The position numbers were made by a program, and so were the translations under genes. From contig OX637292.1 of assembly GCA_951799445.1 (NCBI GenBank), positions 12,527,296 through 12,591,295 of the forward strand: DNA of 64,000 bases, read 5' to 3'. Source of the stretch: Pseudisothecium myosuroides. Its lineage: Eukaryota > Streptophyta > Bryopsida > Hypnales > Lembophyllaceae. Positions 12,857-24,792 of this stretch are shown here, piece by piece (positions within the stretch are counted from its first letter, which is position 1; each line of letters starts with the position of its first letter). The notes under the pieces were generated by a model that had not been told where the DNA came from, made no database searches, and was given only the letters and a program-made list of their open reading frames with translations.

Positions 12857-14292
12857 CTACGTTGATCGGAGTGTCTTAGTACGTACCTTTGAATCAAGAA
12901 CGTGCACATTGCAACTTTAGACGTGTCTGCAACATCAGACTTAGGTCCATGGAGGATTTTCGAACTTGTTGAGTTCAAAGTAGAATAGAAGGAACATTTT
13001 TAGTATCCCCTGTAGGCATTGTAATGGAAATCCCTTACAACAATCTTTTTTACCTTTTTTTTAACACACAAGAAATGTGTCTATTATGGGGAATGGTGAG
13101 ACTAGGAATTTTATTAGGGAGAATTTGTGCATTTTTTAGTGTTATTTGAAGATGTCCCCACCTCCGAATCAACTCGATTTATGAAATTCAATATTCTAGA
13201 ATGTAGATTTATACCTCTAAAATCTAACTTTATGTAGATTGTAGTGCACATAATCAATACCATTCGTTGAGTTTGGAGGCTCAAATCTAACTAATATTTA
13301 GATTTTGAATTTACAAACTCATTGATTTGTACATTTCAATTTTTTGATCTAGAGCCTTTTCTAGTTTTTGGATCATTGCAAGAAATAATGTGTTGCTTTT
13401 GTAGCGTTTTGCAAAATACTCATGATTTTTTCGAGAATACTTTATAATTAGAAAAAAAAAAAATTTAATGTGAAAAATATGTTTAATGTATACATTTAAA
13501 AAAAAAAGGTACCCTAGGAAGGAAAAACATAGAAAAATTCTCTATGTAGGAGAACTAGACAAGTGCAAAATCTCATGAAAATAGATATTTTCACATTTTT
13601 ATTTGTAAAAAACAGGAAAAACAATTTTAGATAAACTGAAAATTGTCCATTTGAGAAGAGCTAATGGTAATGAGATTTTATCAAAAGAATGATCTTAGAA
13701 CCATCTTCAATGTTCAAAAATTGCGCACAATAGGAGTGGTGTTTGCACTCATGTTGAGGACATAAAATAATATATTTTCAAATTTCCTTTGGTAGGTATA
13801 TGCTTTCCTACTATGCAAATAGACCGTGAAAATTTCAGTTCCAGATCATTAAATTTGGGGACTCCTAATGTAATAAAAAACCCAAAACCTAATTCTCTGA
13901 TAGATTAACAATAATGATTTATAAATATAAAATGATTTTTTTTAATTTCTAGGAAATAGAGGATTTGATTACCATCAATAATTTCTAAAAATTTACCAGA
14001 GTTGGTTGATTTTCCCAAAAACTAATTTATGCAATTCGAAAAAATACAAAACGTATATGCAACCTTTAGAGGTCCCTATATACTAAGTGAATACTCATAT
14101 TCTTGCTCTGCCTTTTTACAAGATGGTTTGGTTGTTGTTACCTTCTACCGTGTTAGGTGGATCGAGAATCTTTTAATTGGTATGGAATCTTGGCAAAACG
14201 AAATGCGTTGATAGGCTCTTGACATATTTTAGTCTGAAAAGTACCTATCTTTGGTCTTTAGATGTGCCTTTCTTTGTATTTCTTGAGTTTAG

Positions 14293-15037
14293 GTTCTGAG
14301 TGATTGCAAAAAATATTTATATTATTTGTTGCATTTTATAACAATATTCATGAATTTTTTGGAGTACTTTAAAATGAGAAAAATAATTCTTAAAGTTTAA
14401 AAAAAATATGAATTAGGTGTACACCTTTAAGGTGAAGGTAACCACCAAAGGAAAAGCCTAGGAAAGTTTTCTAAATAGGAGAACTAGAAAAGTGCCAAAA
14501 CTCAAGAAAATAGATAGTTCGATGATTTAATTAGTTAAAAAAAGGAAAAAAAATTAGATGAACAAAATAAAAATTGTCCATTTGTAACAACTCTATGGAG
14601 ATGGTCATTAACCAAAAAACCACCCAAAATATATTTTATATGTTTCAAAATGTCAACTAAATGAAGCTCATTTTGTAGACTCCTAGACCACATAATATAA
14701 AGTATTTTTAGAATTCCTTTGGATAGTAGCTACAAGTCTATTCAAAGACCACCTCCTCCAAATTTCAGCTCCAAATTTGTTTTTTGGGGTACTAAATAGT
14801 ATTAAAACCTCCCAAACTAACATTTGTGACATGAAATTGGGGGCTATTTTTGGATGGTAAAACATTTTTGAAAATAGTTTAAAAAAATTAGGCAAGGTGT
14901 ATAATAGTCATGAGTACCTTGCATATAAATCTTGAGTCACTCGGAGCCAAAATGCAAAAGTTATGGCCAAAAAACAAAAAAGGACACATGGTGTGACACA
15001 AAATAGAACAAGTGTTTCTTGATATCACCCTTCTACA
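14293..15037. mobile_element. GATTGCAAGAAACACTTG element, copy at end of block 1
   Basis: About 745 bp starting GTGATTGCAAAAAATATTT and ending ACAAGTGTTTCTTGATATCACCC. It shares a near-terminal GCAAAAGTTATGGCCAAAAA phrase with the members at 28545-29271 and 46757-47555. It begins about 80 bases after the right edge of the duplicated block. Non-coding; the target duplication is not clear. Confidence 0.6.
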
Positions 15038-15346
15038 ATAATGATTTCTAACTTTCTACCTTTTTCTCAGAATGGCTGGTAATTTTGATTTAATTTAACA
15101 TAAAAGAAGAGAATGAACTTTCTTCAACCTAAAGAGGGACTTACATCATACGGAATACTAAGACTCTTCTTTTAATTAGGTTCTTGACATGTACACAGGA
15201 GGTTTGGACTTTGTTCTAATCTGGGAAGGGTACCCTACTATTGATCCCTTATATTATTGCACACAGTTAGACCTATGCTTCCTTTAAAACTTCTAGATTG
15301 CCTAAAAGTGAGAGACTACAGTGTTTTAGATCCTCCAAATTCTTAA

Positions 15347-16016
15347 CCCCTAAAGGACCAAATTCCCCTCGGGGAACATTTGGGATTTGGGGCAGGCTCA
15401 TGTAACTTGAAATTTTGACCTGATTTTGTGAAACTTTTTTTGAAGATAGGAAATCACATTAGCTTTCTAAAAATATAATGTAGACAAAAACTGAATCTTA
15501 TTAGTCCAAATAGAATGAATCAAAGCTTAGTTTGTTGGCAAGAACAATCTCATTGTTGGGATTATGGTGTTTCAATTTCATCTCAGAGCTATAAATGATT
15601 TAGTGTTTCTTTCAATTTTGGACCTACTTCCACTTCACAATTTTTTAATGAATGAAAATCAAGTTGTTGTTTTTTTTGAATTTTTTTTCCCTGACTCTCA
15701 ATTCAAACGTTCAACATAAACAAATTTTAATTTATGGTTTGTAGTGCAAAAAGTTTCCAAAAATGGCGATCAAAGTCATTTGAAATTGCAGACTAGCACT
15801 TAAAAAAAACTTTTTTTTCCAACTTGAATGCTAATATCTTCCAATCCGTATGGTCAAACTTCATGAAACTTTTACCGCATGATCTGAGAGAAGTGAAGTA
15901 CAAGATCCTATAGTTAGATTCTAAAAAAATGTTTTTTTTTGGTTTAGGGAGTGATCGCAACAGAAATGACAGTTTTCAACAATTTTGGATCCAGAAAATG
16001 CCTTGGTCCTCTAGGG
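15347..16016 (-). mobile_element. TTAA-flanked element, copy 2 (670 bp)
   Basis: TTAA at 15343-15346 and 16017-16020. Ends CCCCTAAAGGACC and GGTCCTCTAGGG. Internal order is reversed relative to the copy at 32456. Closest by eye to the member at 43990-44910, but with an internal deletion. Non-coding. Confidence 0.75.
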
Positions 16017-16020
16017 TTAA

Positions 16021-17795
16021 GGGCAAAACGCTGCATTGATAAGTATTTTATTATTCATATACTCTTTTTAGAGATTTTTGTTTATAAAATCTAATAATGT
16101 GGTGCAAAAACAAAAACAAAAACAAATTTGAGTCTAAAGTGACAACTGAGGGACTCACACACACACAAACCAATTGCATACAAATAAATAAAAAATGATA
16201 ACATCTATAAATGAAAAATGAAAAACAAAAAAACAAAAATGATGAAAATAAAAATTTCCTGTTGAAGAACTTGTATTATACCTCAACATATGTATAGTAT
16301 CATTGTAATTGCAAAACAGTTAGCAACTACATGCATGAAAGAGATTTGCTTGCCAAGTGTGATTGTGCGAGCCTAGAACTTAGGTAGACGCAACCTCTAA
16401 GCTGTAACTACACTCGGTGACTCACTTAGCCTTGACACATCAATGTCCTCATATACTCTTCATATTAATGATCTTCGAAGTTTGTAAAGATGAAAAAAAT
16501 AACCCTTTTGTTCTCTACAACTAGAATGCTCGGAATGACTAGTCTACAATGATTCCAAACACCAATATACTGTACTAGTTGTTGACATCCTAAACCACTT
16601 AGAATGTAGTTGAAAAATCGTTCTTTTCTACTCATGTTAAAATTTACATGCGGCTAAAATAATCAAACCACTAGTCAAATGAAAAAAGGAATGAATTCTG
16701 ATAAAAGACGTTTAAATTTATTACATTTGATGAATATTCAATTGAATTTTTATGCTCAAAGATTTTAAAAAATAATTGGAGAATTGCAATAGAAAGTACA
16801 AAATTTTGTCCTCTACCATGGTATGCATGAAGTACTACAATTGCACAAGTTCTCCCTTAAGTGACATCTTTGCACCAAAAATTTATTGGAAAATCTATCC
16901 CATCTTGCCACAACTAATTTATGATCTTTATTAAAAAGTTGAAGACTTTTTCTACTTCATGATTTGCATAAAATGCACATTCAAAAGAAATAAAAGTAGA
17001 AAATACGCATTTTAAAATCCTTCAAAGCCAATCTAAGATTTTGAACATCAAGTAATATATAAAAATGTGAAAAAAATTATAAATAGTATGAACATGAAAA
17101 AATATAATCTTGTGAAAGTAAACATTAATTTTTAATATTCAATTTTTTCACTTGTTATCAATGAGATCTCTAAAATTAGTATGTATAAATGTATTATGCA
17201 CCTTGACAAAGCAATTGTTTCGTAGAGATGTTTTCATTGATGTTTTCAATGTAATTAAGCACTTTGGATGCAATTGGTTTGTAAAAAACTTGCTTCTATC
17301 TAAAATTCAATGCATATTTAACAGTACAAATTTTCAAAGTTCTTACCTTTTTTTTTATCAAAGTGCTCTTCTATATGCATTGGTGAAAGAACTTTGGATG
17401 CATATATAGAAGTAAACTTTGCTAAGAGAAAACAATATGCTATAACATGTAATCATCCAAGTACTCAAATTGAATCAATTGACATCAATTCTATAAAAGT
17501 ATTTCAATATAAGTGATCATTAGTGAGTCTTCATGTCCACGAAGCACATTGAATCATCATTCAATTATCTAAATTTTCCATGTAAAGATAATCAACCTTA
17601 TTTTGCAATCTGTATTTATTCAATGCAATAATTTAGAAATGTAGAAAAATAATAAAGAACTTGAATACTACTTCAATACTCTTGTAAAAGGTTTCAGATT
17701 AAAATAAATCCAAATTTTTGATAAACTAAAATTGCTTAAAATTTCATTAAGCATATGAAATAACTTCAATCCAACTCCTAAAAAGACATTCTAAA
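16021..17795. other. AT-rich intergenic sequence
   Basis: I see no gene, no inverted-repeat element and no long tandem repeat. A short CA run lies at about 16157. Probably the downstream flank of the resistance gene. Confidence 0.4.
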
Positions 17796-17799
17796 TAAG

Positions 17800-17941
17800 T
17801 CAAGGGCACTTTTTGAAATCTCTAGCAATGAAAAACATGATGACAAATCCAAGGCCTTCAGAGACTTTAGCTCTTCAAACACTTTAGAAACTTTGTCAAG
17901 GACGACCCCCCCTCACCAATCAAATGTATAGTTGAGAGACT
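17800..17941 (-). pseudogene. Decayed distal leucine-rich repeats
   Basis: Downstream of the last open repeat the 72-bp LRR unit can still be traced on the minus strand (the LKSL and LDLSS equivalents), but in shifted frames with stops. Where GAA TTG AAG is expected, GAC TA AAG appears, a one-base loss that creates the stop at 17942-17944. The receptor once had more repeats than it does now. Confidence 0.55.
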
Positions 17942-18274
17942 TTAGTCACTGATACCCTTGGGAAGTTGTGTCAAGGATGAAGACCCTTGCAAATCCAAGT
18001 ACGTGAGAGACTTCAATTCTTTAATACCCTTAGGAAGTTGTGTCAAGGATGAACACCCTCGCAAATCCAAGTATGTGAGGGACTTCAATTCTTTAATACA
18101 CTTGGGAAGTTGTGTCAAGGATGAACACCCTCGCAAATCCAAGTATGTGAGAGACTTCAATTCTTTAATACACTTGGGAAGTTGCGTCAAGGATAAACAC
18201 CTAGACAAGTACAAGTGCGTGAGGGACTTCCACCCTTTAATACCCTCAGGAAGTTGCATCAAAGATGAACACCC
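17942..18274 (-). pseudogene. LRR repeats cut off from the NLR by an in-frame stop
   Basis: About 110 codons in the same frame as the gene upstream, separated from it only by TGA at 18275-18277. They encode four to five further 24-residue repeats of the type LTYLDLRGCSSLTQLPK. At the stop position the other repeats have CGA (in LDLRGCSS), so the stop is a single C-to-T change at a CpG. There is no evidence that this part is translated, unless there is readthrough or the product has been spliced around it. Confidence 0.75.
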
Positions 18275-19110
18275 TCACAAGTCCAAGTGTGTGAGGGACT
18301 TCCACTCTTCGATACCCTCTGGAAGTTGCGTCAAAGATGAACACCCATCCAAATCCAAGTGCATGAGGGACTTCAACTCTTTGATATCCTCTGGAAGTTG
18401 TGCCAAGGATGAACACCCTCGCAAGTCCAAGTGCGTGAGGGACTTCAATTCTTTAATACCCTCAGGAAGTTGCGTCAAGGATGAACACCCATACAAATCC
18501 AAGTGCACGAGAGACTTCAATTCTTTAATACCCTCTGGAAGTTGTGTCAAGGATGAACACCATGACAAATTCAAGTGCGTGAGGGACTTCAACTCTTTGA
18601 TACCCTCTGAAAGTTGCATCAAGGATGAACACCATGACAAATACAAGTACATGAGGGACTTCAACTCATTAATACCCTCTGGAAGTTGCGTCAAGGATGA
18701 ACACCCTGACAAATTCAAGAGCGTGAGGGACTTCAACTCATTAATACCCTCTGGAAGTTGCGTCAAGGATGAACACCCTGACAAATGCAAGTGCGTGAGG
18801 GACTTCAATTCTTTGATACCCTTTGGAAGTTGCCTCAAGGATGAACACCATGACAAATGCAAGTGCGTGAGGGACTTCAATTCTTTGATACCCTCTGGAA
18901 GTTGCGTCAAGGATGAACACCATGACAAATGCAAGTGCGTGAGGGACTTCAATTCTTTGATACCCTCTGGAAGTTGCGTCAAGGATAAACACCCATACAA
19001 ATCCAAGTGTCTAAGGGACTTCAATTCTTCGATACCCTTTGGAAGTTGTGTCAAGGATTTACACCTTGACAAATCCAAGTGCATGAGGGAGGTCAATCCT
19101 TCAAAGTCTA
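17950..19110 (-). repeat. 72-bp tandem LRR repeat array, about 16 units
   Basis: The LRR region of the resistance gene is a tandem array of 72-bp units (24 codons). Units are very alike at the nucleotide level, e.g. the repeated TTGCGTGAGGGACTTCAA-type phrase on the plus strand, which suggests recent unit expansion or gene conversion. Eleven complete units lie before the stop at 18275 and about five after. Confidence 0.9.
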
Positions 19111-20929
19111 GAAGATTGAATCCGACTCCAATAGATTCACGCAAGTTCAACAATCGCAAATTTTTCATACTTGATAAGAAGCCTTTGGGAATCACCAAGC
19201 TTTCAATATCCTTAGTATGTGAAATCTTTGATAGTAAACACACTTGAAGAATTGGTAACTCAAGATCGTTGGGGAACTCATGAAAGGTACAACCTATCAA
19301 GGATAGAACCTTCACACGATTTCCTATTGCTGGAAATGTCTCAAAAACCTTCCCAACTTGAAAATAACATTGAGATGCCCATTCATCGGGTTTAGCCTTG
19401 CTGAGGATGTGATTTGCAAGGTCTCGTAGAACATCATGTATTTGAACATAGTCTCCTTCGCTAGACATGTCAATCAAGGATCGGTCAGCTAAATCAATCA
19501 AGATTGATATGCCAATGTCTCTTGTTTCTTGGGTATTTGTAGGACCAAACAATTGTTGAGCATGCCATATGTCACATAAATGGTTGCTTGAAATTTGATC
19601 GTCTTCAGGAAATGCCGCAAAATGTAAAAAACATTTCTTGGAGGTGTCATCCAATTCGTCATAGCTGTATTGCAAGTGACTATAGAGTTTCTTCTCCACT
19701 TCTTTCTCAACAAATTTGGAGTGAAGCATTGATGTTGTTCCTTTCAAATAGTTTAAAGTATTACGCCACTCTCTTTCATCAACCTTTTCCCACATTGCAC
19801 TACCAAGGACTTTGATAGCTAGTGGAAGTCCATCACATTGCTCACAAACATCTCTAGCTATGACTTCAATAGAAGCTGATGGAGGTTTCATGCTCACAAA
19901 GGCATGCTTGCAAAACAACTCCCAACTATCCTCTTTGGACAATGATTGGACATCCACCATGTCTATACATTTGACACATTTCAAAACGGAAACATCCCGT
20001 GTAGTGATCAATGTTATTGAACCCAATCCTTTGGCAACATCCAACCATTCAACCATTGTACGATTGATTTCAGGATAATGGTCCCATACATCATCCAAGA
20101 TCAATAGAACTTTCTTCTTTTGGAGTACTTGTATCAAATATCCACGTTGATCTTCAAGATTCCTGTGAATATAGTCGCGTTCATAAGTACCACCATCGTG
20201 AAGTAACTTGGCCATGGTCAAATAGAGGGATGGTATTGTAGCATCACGCCCAATGGTGATCCACAAGACACCACCTGAACCTTCATACTTTCTTTGAATG
20301 TCTTTGTCATTATTGACCATCTTTGCTAGCAAGGTTTTGCCACACCCACCTCTCCCCTTCAAGCCAATAGTCTTAGATACATCCATTCCATTCCCTCCAT
20401 TTATAATTATGTTCTTCAACCTCTCAAATGGATTTGCCACAAATGGCACTGTCATGCTTGGAATGTCTTGCATGTTTGTATTTGGAATACTATGCAGCAT
20501 TGAACCAATTGTAGATGGATTTAGCATAATATGGTTCTCAATTGCTTGAACAGTGCGAAGTGTAATCAAATTTGTTTGAAGTAGTTTCATTTGAATTTGA
20601 TTGTCAATTGCTATGATTTTGGAAGACAACTTTGTTCGCTTGATGTAGTTGATTCGGTCTGTCCATTTCTTCACTGAACATGCTTCTGCAATGATCTTGG
20701 CATCCTTCAAAAGATCATGCGCACTTTTGAGCCATGCTTGACAACTCACATTTGCAATTGTTGTAGACTTTGCAACGGCATCCAAAAGTGGTGAGATTGA
20801 TTCCAAAGTCACCAATAGACTATGGCAATTCTTCTTACACCGAGAAGCCATTTTGGCTACAAAGATCACATCTTTGAGCAATTCTCCCACAACAGCTCCA
20901 AGGACTGCTCCTGCAACTAACTCCGCCAT
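18275..20929 (-). CDS. RPW8-type NB-ARC-LRR immune receptor, truncated in the LRR
   Basis: An 884-residue intracellular NLR in one exon. Residues 1-140 are a helical RPW8-like domain, the type that forms calcium-channel resistosomes in helper NLRs. The NB-ARC domain follows: P-loop GRGGCGKT (192-199), Walker B VLLILDDVWD (274-283), RNBS-B TTRD (309-312), GLPLA (367-371), CFLHFAAFPED (433-443) and IHD in place of MHD (497-499). From about residue 609 there are eleven near-identical 24-residue LRRs (SLTHLDLSGCSSLTQLPEGI type). The frame ends at a TGA within an LRR consensus, and the same frame resumes beyond it. The start ATG at 20927-20929 opens with MAELVAGAVLGAVVGELLKD, a typical N-terminus. 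Whether the truncated protein still works is unknown. Confidence 0.9.
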   Translation of the reverse strand: MAELVAGAVLGAVVGELLKDVIFVAKMASRCKKNCHSLLVTLESISPLLDAVAKSTTIANVSCQAWLKSAHDLLKDAKIIAEACSVKKWTDRINYIKRTKLSSKIIAIDNQIQMKLLQTNLITLRTVQAIENHIMLNPSTIGSMLHSIPNTNMQDIPSMTVPFVANPFERLKNIIINGGNGMDVSKTIGLKGRGGCGKTLLAKMVNNDKDIQRKYEGSGGVLWITIGRDATIPSLYLTMAKLLHDGGTYERDYIHRNLEDQRGYLIQVLQKKKVLLILDDVWDHYPEINRTMVEWLDVAKGLGSITLITTRDVSVLKCVKCIDMVDVQSLSKEDSWELFCKHAFVSMKPPSASIEVIARDVCEQCDGLPLAIKVLGSAMWEKVDEREWRNTLNYLKGTTSMLHSKFVEKEVEKKLYSHLQYSYDELDDTSKKCFLHFAAFPEDDQISSNHLCDIWHAQQLFGPTNTQETRDIGISILIDLADRSLIDMSSEGDYVQIHDVLRDLANHILSKAKPDEWASQCYFQVGKVFETFPAIGNRVKVLSLIGCTFHEFPNDLELPILQVCLLSKISHTKDIESLVIPKGFLSSMKNLRLLNLRESIGVGFNLLDFEGLTSLMHLDLSRCKSLTQLPKGIEELKSLRHLDLYGCLSLTQLPEGIKELKSLTHLHLSWCSSLTQLPEGIKELKSLTHLHLSWCSSLRQLPKGIKELKSLTHLHLSGCSSLTQLPEGINELKSLTLLNLSGCSSLTQLPEGINELKSLMYLYLSWCSSLMQLSEGIKELKSLTHLNLSWCSSLTQLPEGIKELKSLVHLDLYGCSSLTQLPEGIKELKSLTHLDLRGCSSLAQLPEDIKELKSLMHLDLDGCSSLTQLPEGIEEWKSLTHLDL

Positions 20930-22700
20930 AGCAACCTAAATACCACCATGTATTACATGTTTAGTCAATAGAGCACAAGTCGGTTTAATTCATGATGTTG
21001 TATACAATAAATCTATATTGAAGGCGCAATGAGAAAATTTTATATTCAAAAGATTTTATCTCAAAGGAAATATTGCAAATCACTTTTAACTTGTAATGCG
21101 AACAAAACTCAAATAAATACTCAATATTTACTATTGGAAAATTCACTCGAGTTTCATTATTTTTCAAGATTATTGACAATTTTGAGTGACCATAAGAAAC
21201 AAAAGTAGGAATAAATAGGAAAAATTGACTAATGCCTTCATCTCTTCAATAAAATAACAAGAAACTCAATGCACAAAAAATTAATACACACGAGAAGGAG
21301 AAACATTTTTAAGTTTAAGAAGACTATGACTTCAGCATGATTTGTAATTCACCCTCAATACATATAAAAGCTTCAATTATTTAATTTCAGTAAAGTATGT
21401 ACAAAAGAGTAATGATTTTTAGGCTCAAACATAGTTCTACACCCATCTTTTCAAGATTCACTCGTTATAGGTTGAACTAGAATTTAGAATTCATGAATCA
21501 ATCCCTCTAATTTTGAACTCTCTCTAAGTAATTATGCAACATACTCCCTCTTCAATATTCTTGGAATATCCATCTTTAGAACATTTTAGTTAACCTATTG
21601 ATGTGGAACTTTTTAAAATTGCAAACTCAAAATCCACAACACTTGCAAGATCATGATGCTTGAGATTGAACCTTTATATGTGGTTTGGAATCCAAGTTGA
21701 AAATTTCAAAGCCTCAGACTCTAGCAATTTTTTTTCTCTACCAAAAGTGCCAAAGTTAACTCCCCAAATGATCAATTTTATAACTTACGCATGATTTACT
21801 GGATTCACATCAAACAAAGCTTGACTACAAGCTTCACATGAAGAAGGTACTAACTAGAAGTTGCACAAAAGATCCTTCAAAAAAAGAATCAAGCGTTTGA
21901 AGTCACTAGGACCTTCCCCAAAATGCCACAACCCAAGTCGATTAGTAAGCCTAGGTCCAATACAAGATTCAGTAAAAGGCCCAAGAGGATTTAGAGTATT
22001 CATCAATGAAATAAATAGCATACTTGGCTAGAGAGCTTGTAACAAATTGCAAGTGAAAATATGAAACACTTTTACTGTTGCACTCATTAATGCTTATGGC
22101 TATGAGACAAGTTTGTGAACTCTAGAAGATAAGGCAACTAATGTTATGCAACATTCTAGAAAGAAACACCTAAGATTCAGACCATAGTTGATCACTTCAA
22201 CCACTTTAAGGTTACTTTGCATATGCTTTACGGCTAGTAGCCAATGTCTAGACTCTTTCAATTTCGATTATGGCGAAGTTCTTTCCTACTCACTACTTAC
22301 TATTTTCTTGTTTACTACTTTGGGACATGTCAAGACTTTACTAGTCCCAACCTTGAAAATAGAGAAAAACTCATTCTAAGCTTGTTCAAAATATGTTCCG
22401 ACCTTCATTGGGAATAATTATACCCTACAGGGTGGGTATGGATCCTTGGTCGCAAGTAGGTGCTCCAACCTTAGAAACACAAACCAAACTATTATGTAAA
22501 ACGAGTGAATTACTAAGACTACGAGTCAAAACAGATAGAGATTTTGATTTCAAGCCACGTGTGCTAAACCGTGCCAAAATAATGGAATATTGCAAATTTA
22601 ACAAAATTTTCCATTCCTACATAACATTCTTGAATGGTTAGACTGGGGTATCTTTGCCGCCAGTGTCATTGAAACTATACCTAGCATGTTCGTCCATGAT
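20930..22700. other. NLR upstream region and intergenic sequence
   Basis: Holds the promoter of the minus-strand resistance gene. I see no confident TATA box, no element ends and no other gene. Open frames at 22188-22641 show no domain. Confidence 0.4.
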
Positions 22701-22701
22701 A

Positions 22702-23990
22702 CAGTAGCTTGTCAATCAGGGATGATCATTCATCCACAAAAATGATGGTCATCTGCAATGATCCCAAAACTAGTTTATGGAATTTAGTGCAATATGCTAC
22801 CTTTAAGACAAACAAGCTTCAACTTTGGCTACCTTAAGAGTGAGTGGCATTAAAAAAAAATAGAAAAGAAAGGATTTTACAAGTTGTAAAGGATGATTAG
22901 GAGTACTATAACCCAAAACTAACTAAATGGATTCTGATTCTAATGAGGAGGAAGTAACAAATTGGATATCAAATTCTATTTGGCTATTGCAGTCTTGGCT
23001 AAAACCTAATTTTTTCGAAGATTTTCTCCAATGTACATTTAGCTACTGAAAACTTTAAGTAGAAATGGAGCGAGTTTTAGCCAGTTCTGTGAACGTTGAT
23101 CATCTGTCTAATACACGAATTCAACGCAAGGCACTTTGCAGGAAGGAACATCCTTTCTGAAGTTCAAGAATGTTAAAAATGTTACGCGGTTGACAGAGTT
23201 GCGAACAGGGAAGATTTGTACAACTGCCTTCCCTTGATCACACACCTCGTGCAAATTCATCTTGGAAATTCCGGATGATCCCACGGATATGCCAGTAAAC
23301 GGAAACTACGATAATCACACTGAGTGACCTCAAGAAGCAAAAAAGAGGTTATAAAACCTCCAACATTACACAAGAAGTCGCTAGAATTACAACCTCCTGC
23401 AACCACACAGAGTATGCACATCCAGCCACACATACATCAAAGAAACATTTTACTGTACCTTAAGCTTTTGGAGTCGGAAGATCGATTTGATGGAACAATC
23501 CGCACGCTTGCCAAAACGAGCTGCCAGCTAAAAACTCCACCAGAATCGCAGCAACACGATCATCCAAGAATACATATATCCTCGACACAAACCTCAAATA
23601 CGCCTGAAGCTGCTGAACCGCAACGTAAAACGCAAGACTTCATCGCTCCAGTCACTACTTCAGATGCATCATCCAGAGCACTAAGAGCTCGAAGCACGGC
23701 TGCAAGGAAGGCTCCAAGCACGCAAATGCTTCAAAAGTGGCACTGCAACTTGCAATGAGGAGAAGCAATAACATACTCGACGAGGCGACCTGGTCAAACA
23801 ATTCGAGGCAAGGCCGAACCAGTGACAGCCGGAAGTCGAGATTCCGGGAAGGAATTTGTCAAAATCTTGCTCATGTGACCACGTTCATGGCCCCGAGGCG
23901 AGGGAATATTCCAACGCATGGCCGGTCCAATGGAGAGAGACGCGCTGTCTTGTAGAGCAGCTAGAAGTGTGAACCAGAATTGACTTTCAG
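22702..23990 (+). repeat. Direct repeat flanking the Cwf18 pseudogene, left copy
   Basis: Matches 25990-26803 in the same orientation. Shared landmarks in order are TGTCAATCA plus GATCATTCATCC, ACGCAAGGCACT, CTTTCTGAAGTTCAAGAATG, GAGTGACCTCAAGAAGCA, AGAGTATGCACATC, AGCCACACATACATCAAAG, AAACGAGCTGCCAGC, GAATATTCCAACG and GAACCAGAATTGACTTT. The left copy is longer because about 340 bases (22760-23100) interrupt it after the first 60. Frames such as 23324-23758 (+) are not supported as genes. May be a long terminal repeat, as it starts with TG, but this is not proven. Confidence 0.65.
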
Positions 23991-24281
23991 TGTTATTGCT
24001 TATTTTGCAGAGCAGGAGGTCTACAAAGCGTCGATTTAAGAGCTGAAACTGAATTTGGGGAGGTACATACTCTTGAAAATCAGGACTAGGTCAAGGTTTG
24101 TAATAGCATATGCCTTACACGTTTAGATTTCGAACCTACTGCTTTCAACTGCATGCTAAGGCTCTCTCCTGTGGGCTTGAGATATGTCTGACTTCTGGAG
24201 ATATAGGTGGTAGATCAATTTCACCATACCTGAATTCCAGCATGGAGATAATTGTCAATCAGCATATGCTATTGTCTTGAT

Positions 24282-24470
24282 GGTCAATTTCATTAAAATG
24301 GCAGTATTACTGAACTTTGGCGCTTTTACAGTTTAGAACGGCCGTCCTGAAATCTATACCTGTCCTAGATGTTTCAAAACGCCCGTTCTAAACTCTATAC
24401 TGGTCCTAGATGGTCAAAATGTCACATTGTCGAAATGGCGCAATAATACTGCCATTTTAATGAAATTGCC
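24282..24470. mobile_element. MITE with TTTCATTAAAATGGCAGTAT ends
   Basis: 189 bp. The outer 28 bases form an almost perfect inverted repeat (CATTAAAATGGCAGTATTA left; TAATACTGCCATTTTAATG right). An inner imperfect symmetry (CCTGAAATCTATACCTGTCC against CTAAACTCTATACTGGTCC) suggests fold-back structure. Related to 9594-9724. Non-coding. Confidence 0.8.
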
Positions 24471-24792
24471 CATCTGGTTTTGCTTGAAAATGCTATAACA
24501 TGGAAGACATCAAATTTTAAAAGTGTGATGAGAAAACCAACGGGACATACAACTGTCAAACCATCGAGCAATTTCATCTCAGCAAAACATGCCCCTGCAA
24601 GCTACTAATTTATCACTAGGTGAAGCTACTCCTAGAGAGACTTACATACACCTGTAAAAAGTTATGAAATATACACCCAAAAATGTTCTTTGCATCACAG
24701 GCATACAAAGAACTCTTCATCCAAAGGCACTAGTCCACAAGTCTCCCAAGTCACGTTGAGATATAAATCAAGCTCAAGCTCGGGATACTTAC

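Larger units (their letters stand above)
7290..14215 (+). repeat. Large duplicated block, copy 1
   Basis: Sequence from about 7290 to 14215 is matched in the same orientation by about 43090-52695. The best stretches, for example 12860-13060 against 50380-50570, agree at roughly nine bases in ten by eye. The right end is sharp: similarity stops within 25 bases after TTTTAATTGGTATGGAATCT. The left end is fuzzy. No intact gene lies inside, although short coding-like stretches are shared with copy 2 (11840-12030). The size difference between the copies (6.9 against 9.6 kb) is largely explained by transposon insertions present in only one of them. It may be a segmental duplication or two copies of a large non-coding transposon. 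Confidence 0.8.

Noticed and set aside
17950..19110. Regular 72-bp repeats as a CRISPR-like array
   Set aside because: The repeats are contiguous coding LRRs without spacers in a plant nuclear gene.
17958..19247. 429-residue plus-strand open frame with repeated GSCVKDEHP...RDFNSLIP units
   Set aside because: It is the antisense of the 72-bp LRR array. The minus-strand reading has a full NB-ARC-LRR architecture, so the repeats on this strand are a by-product.
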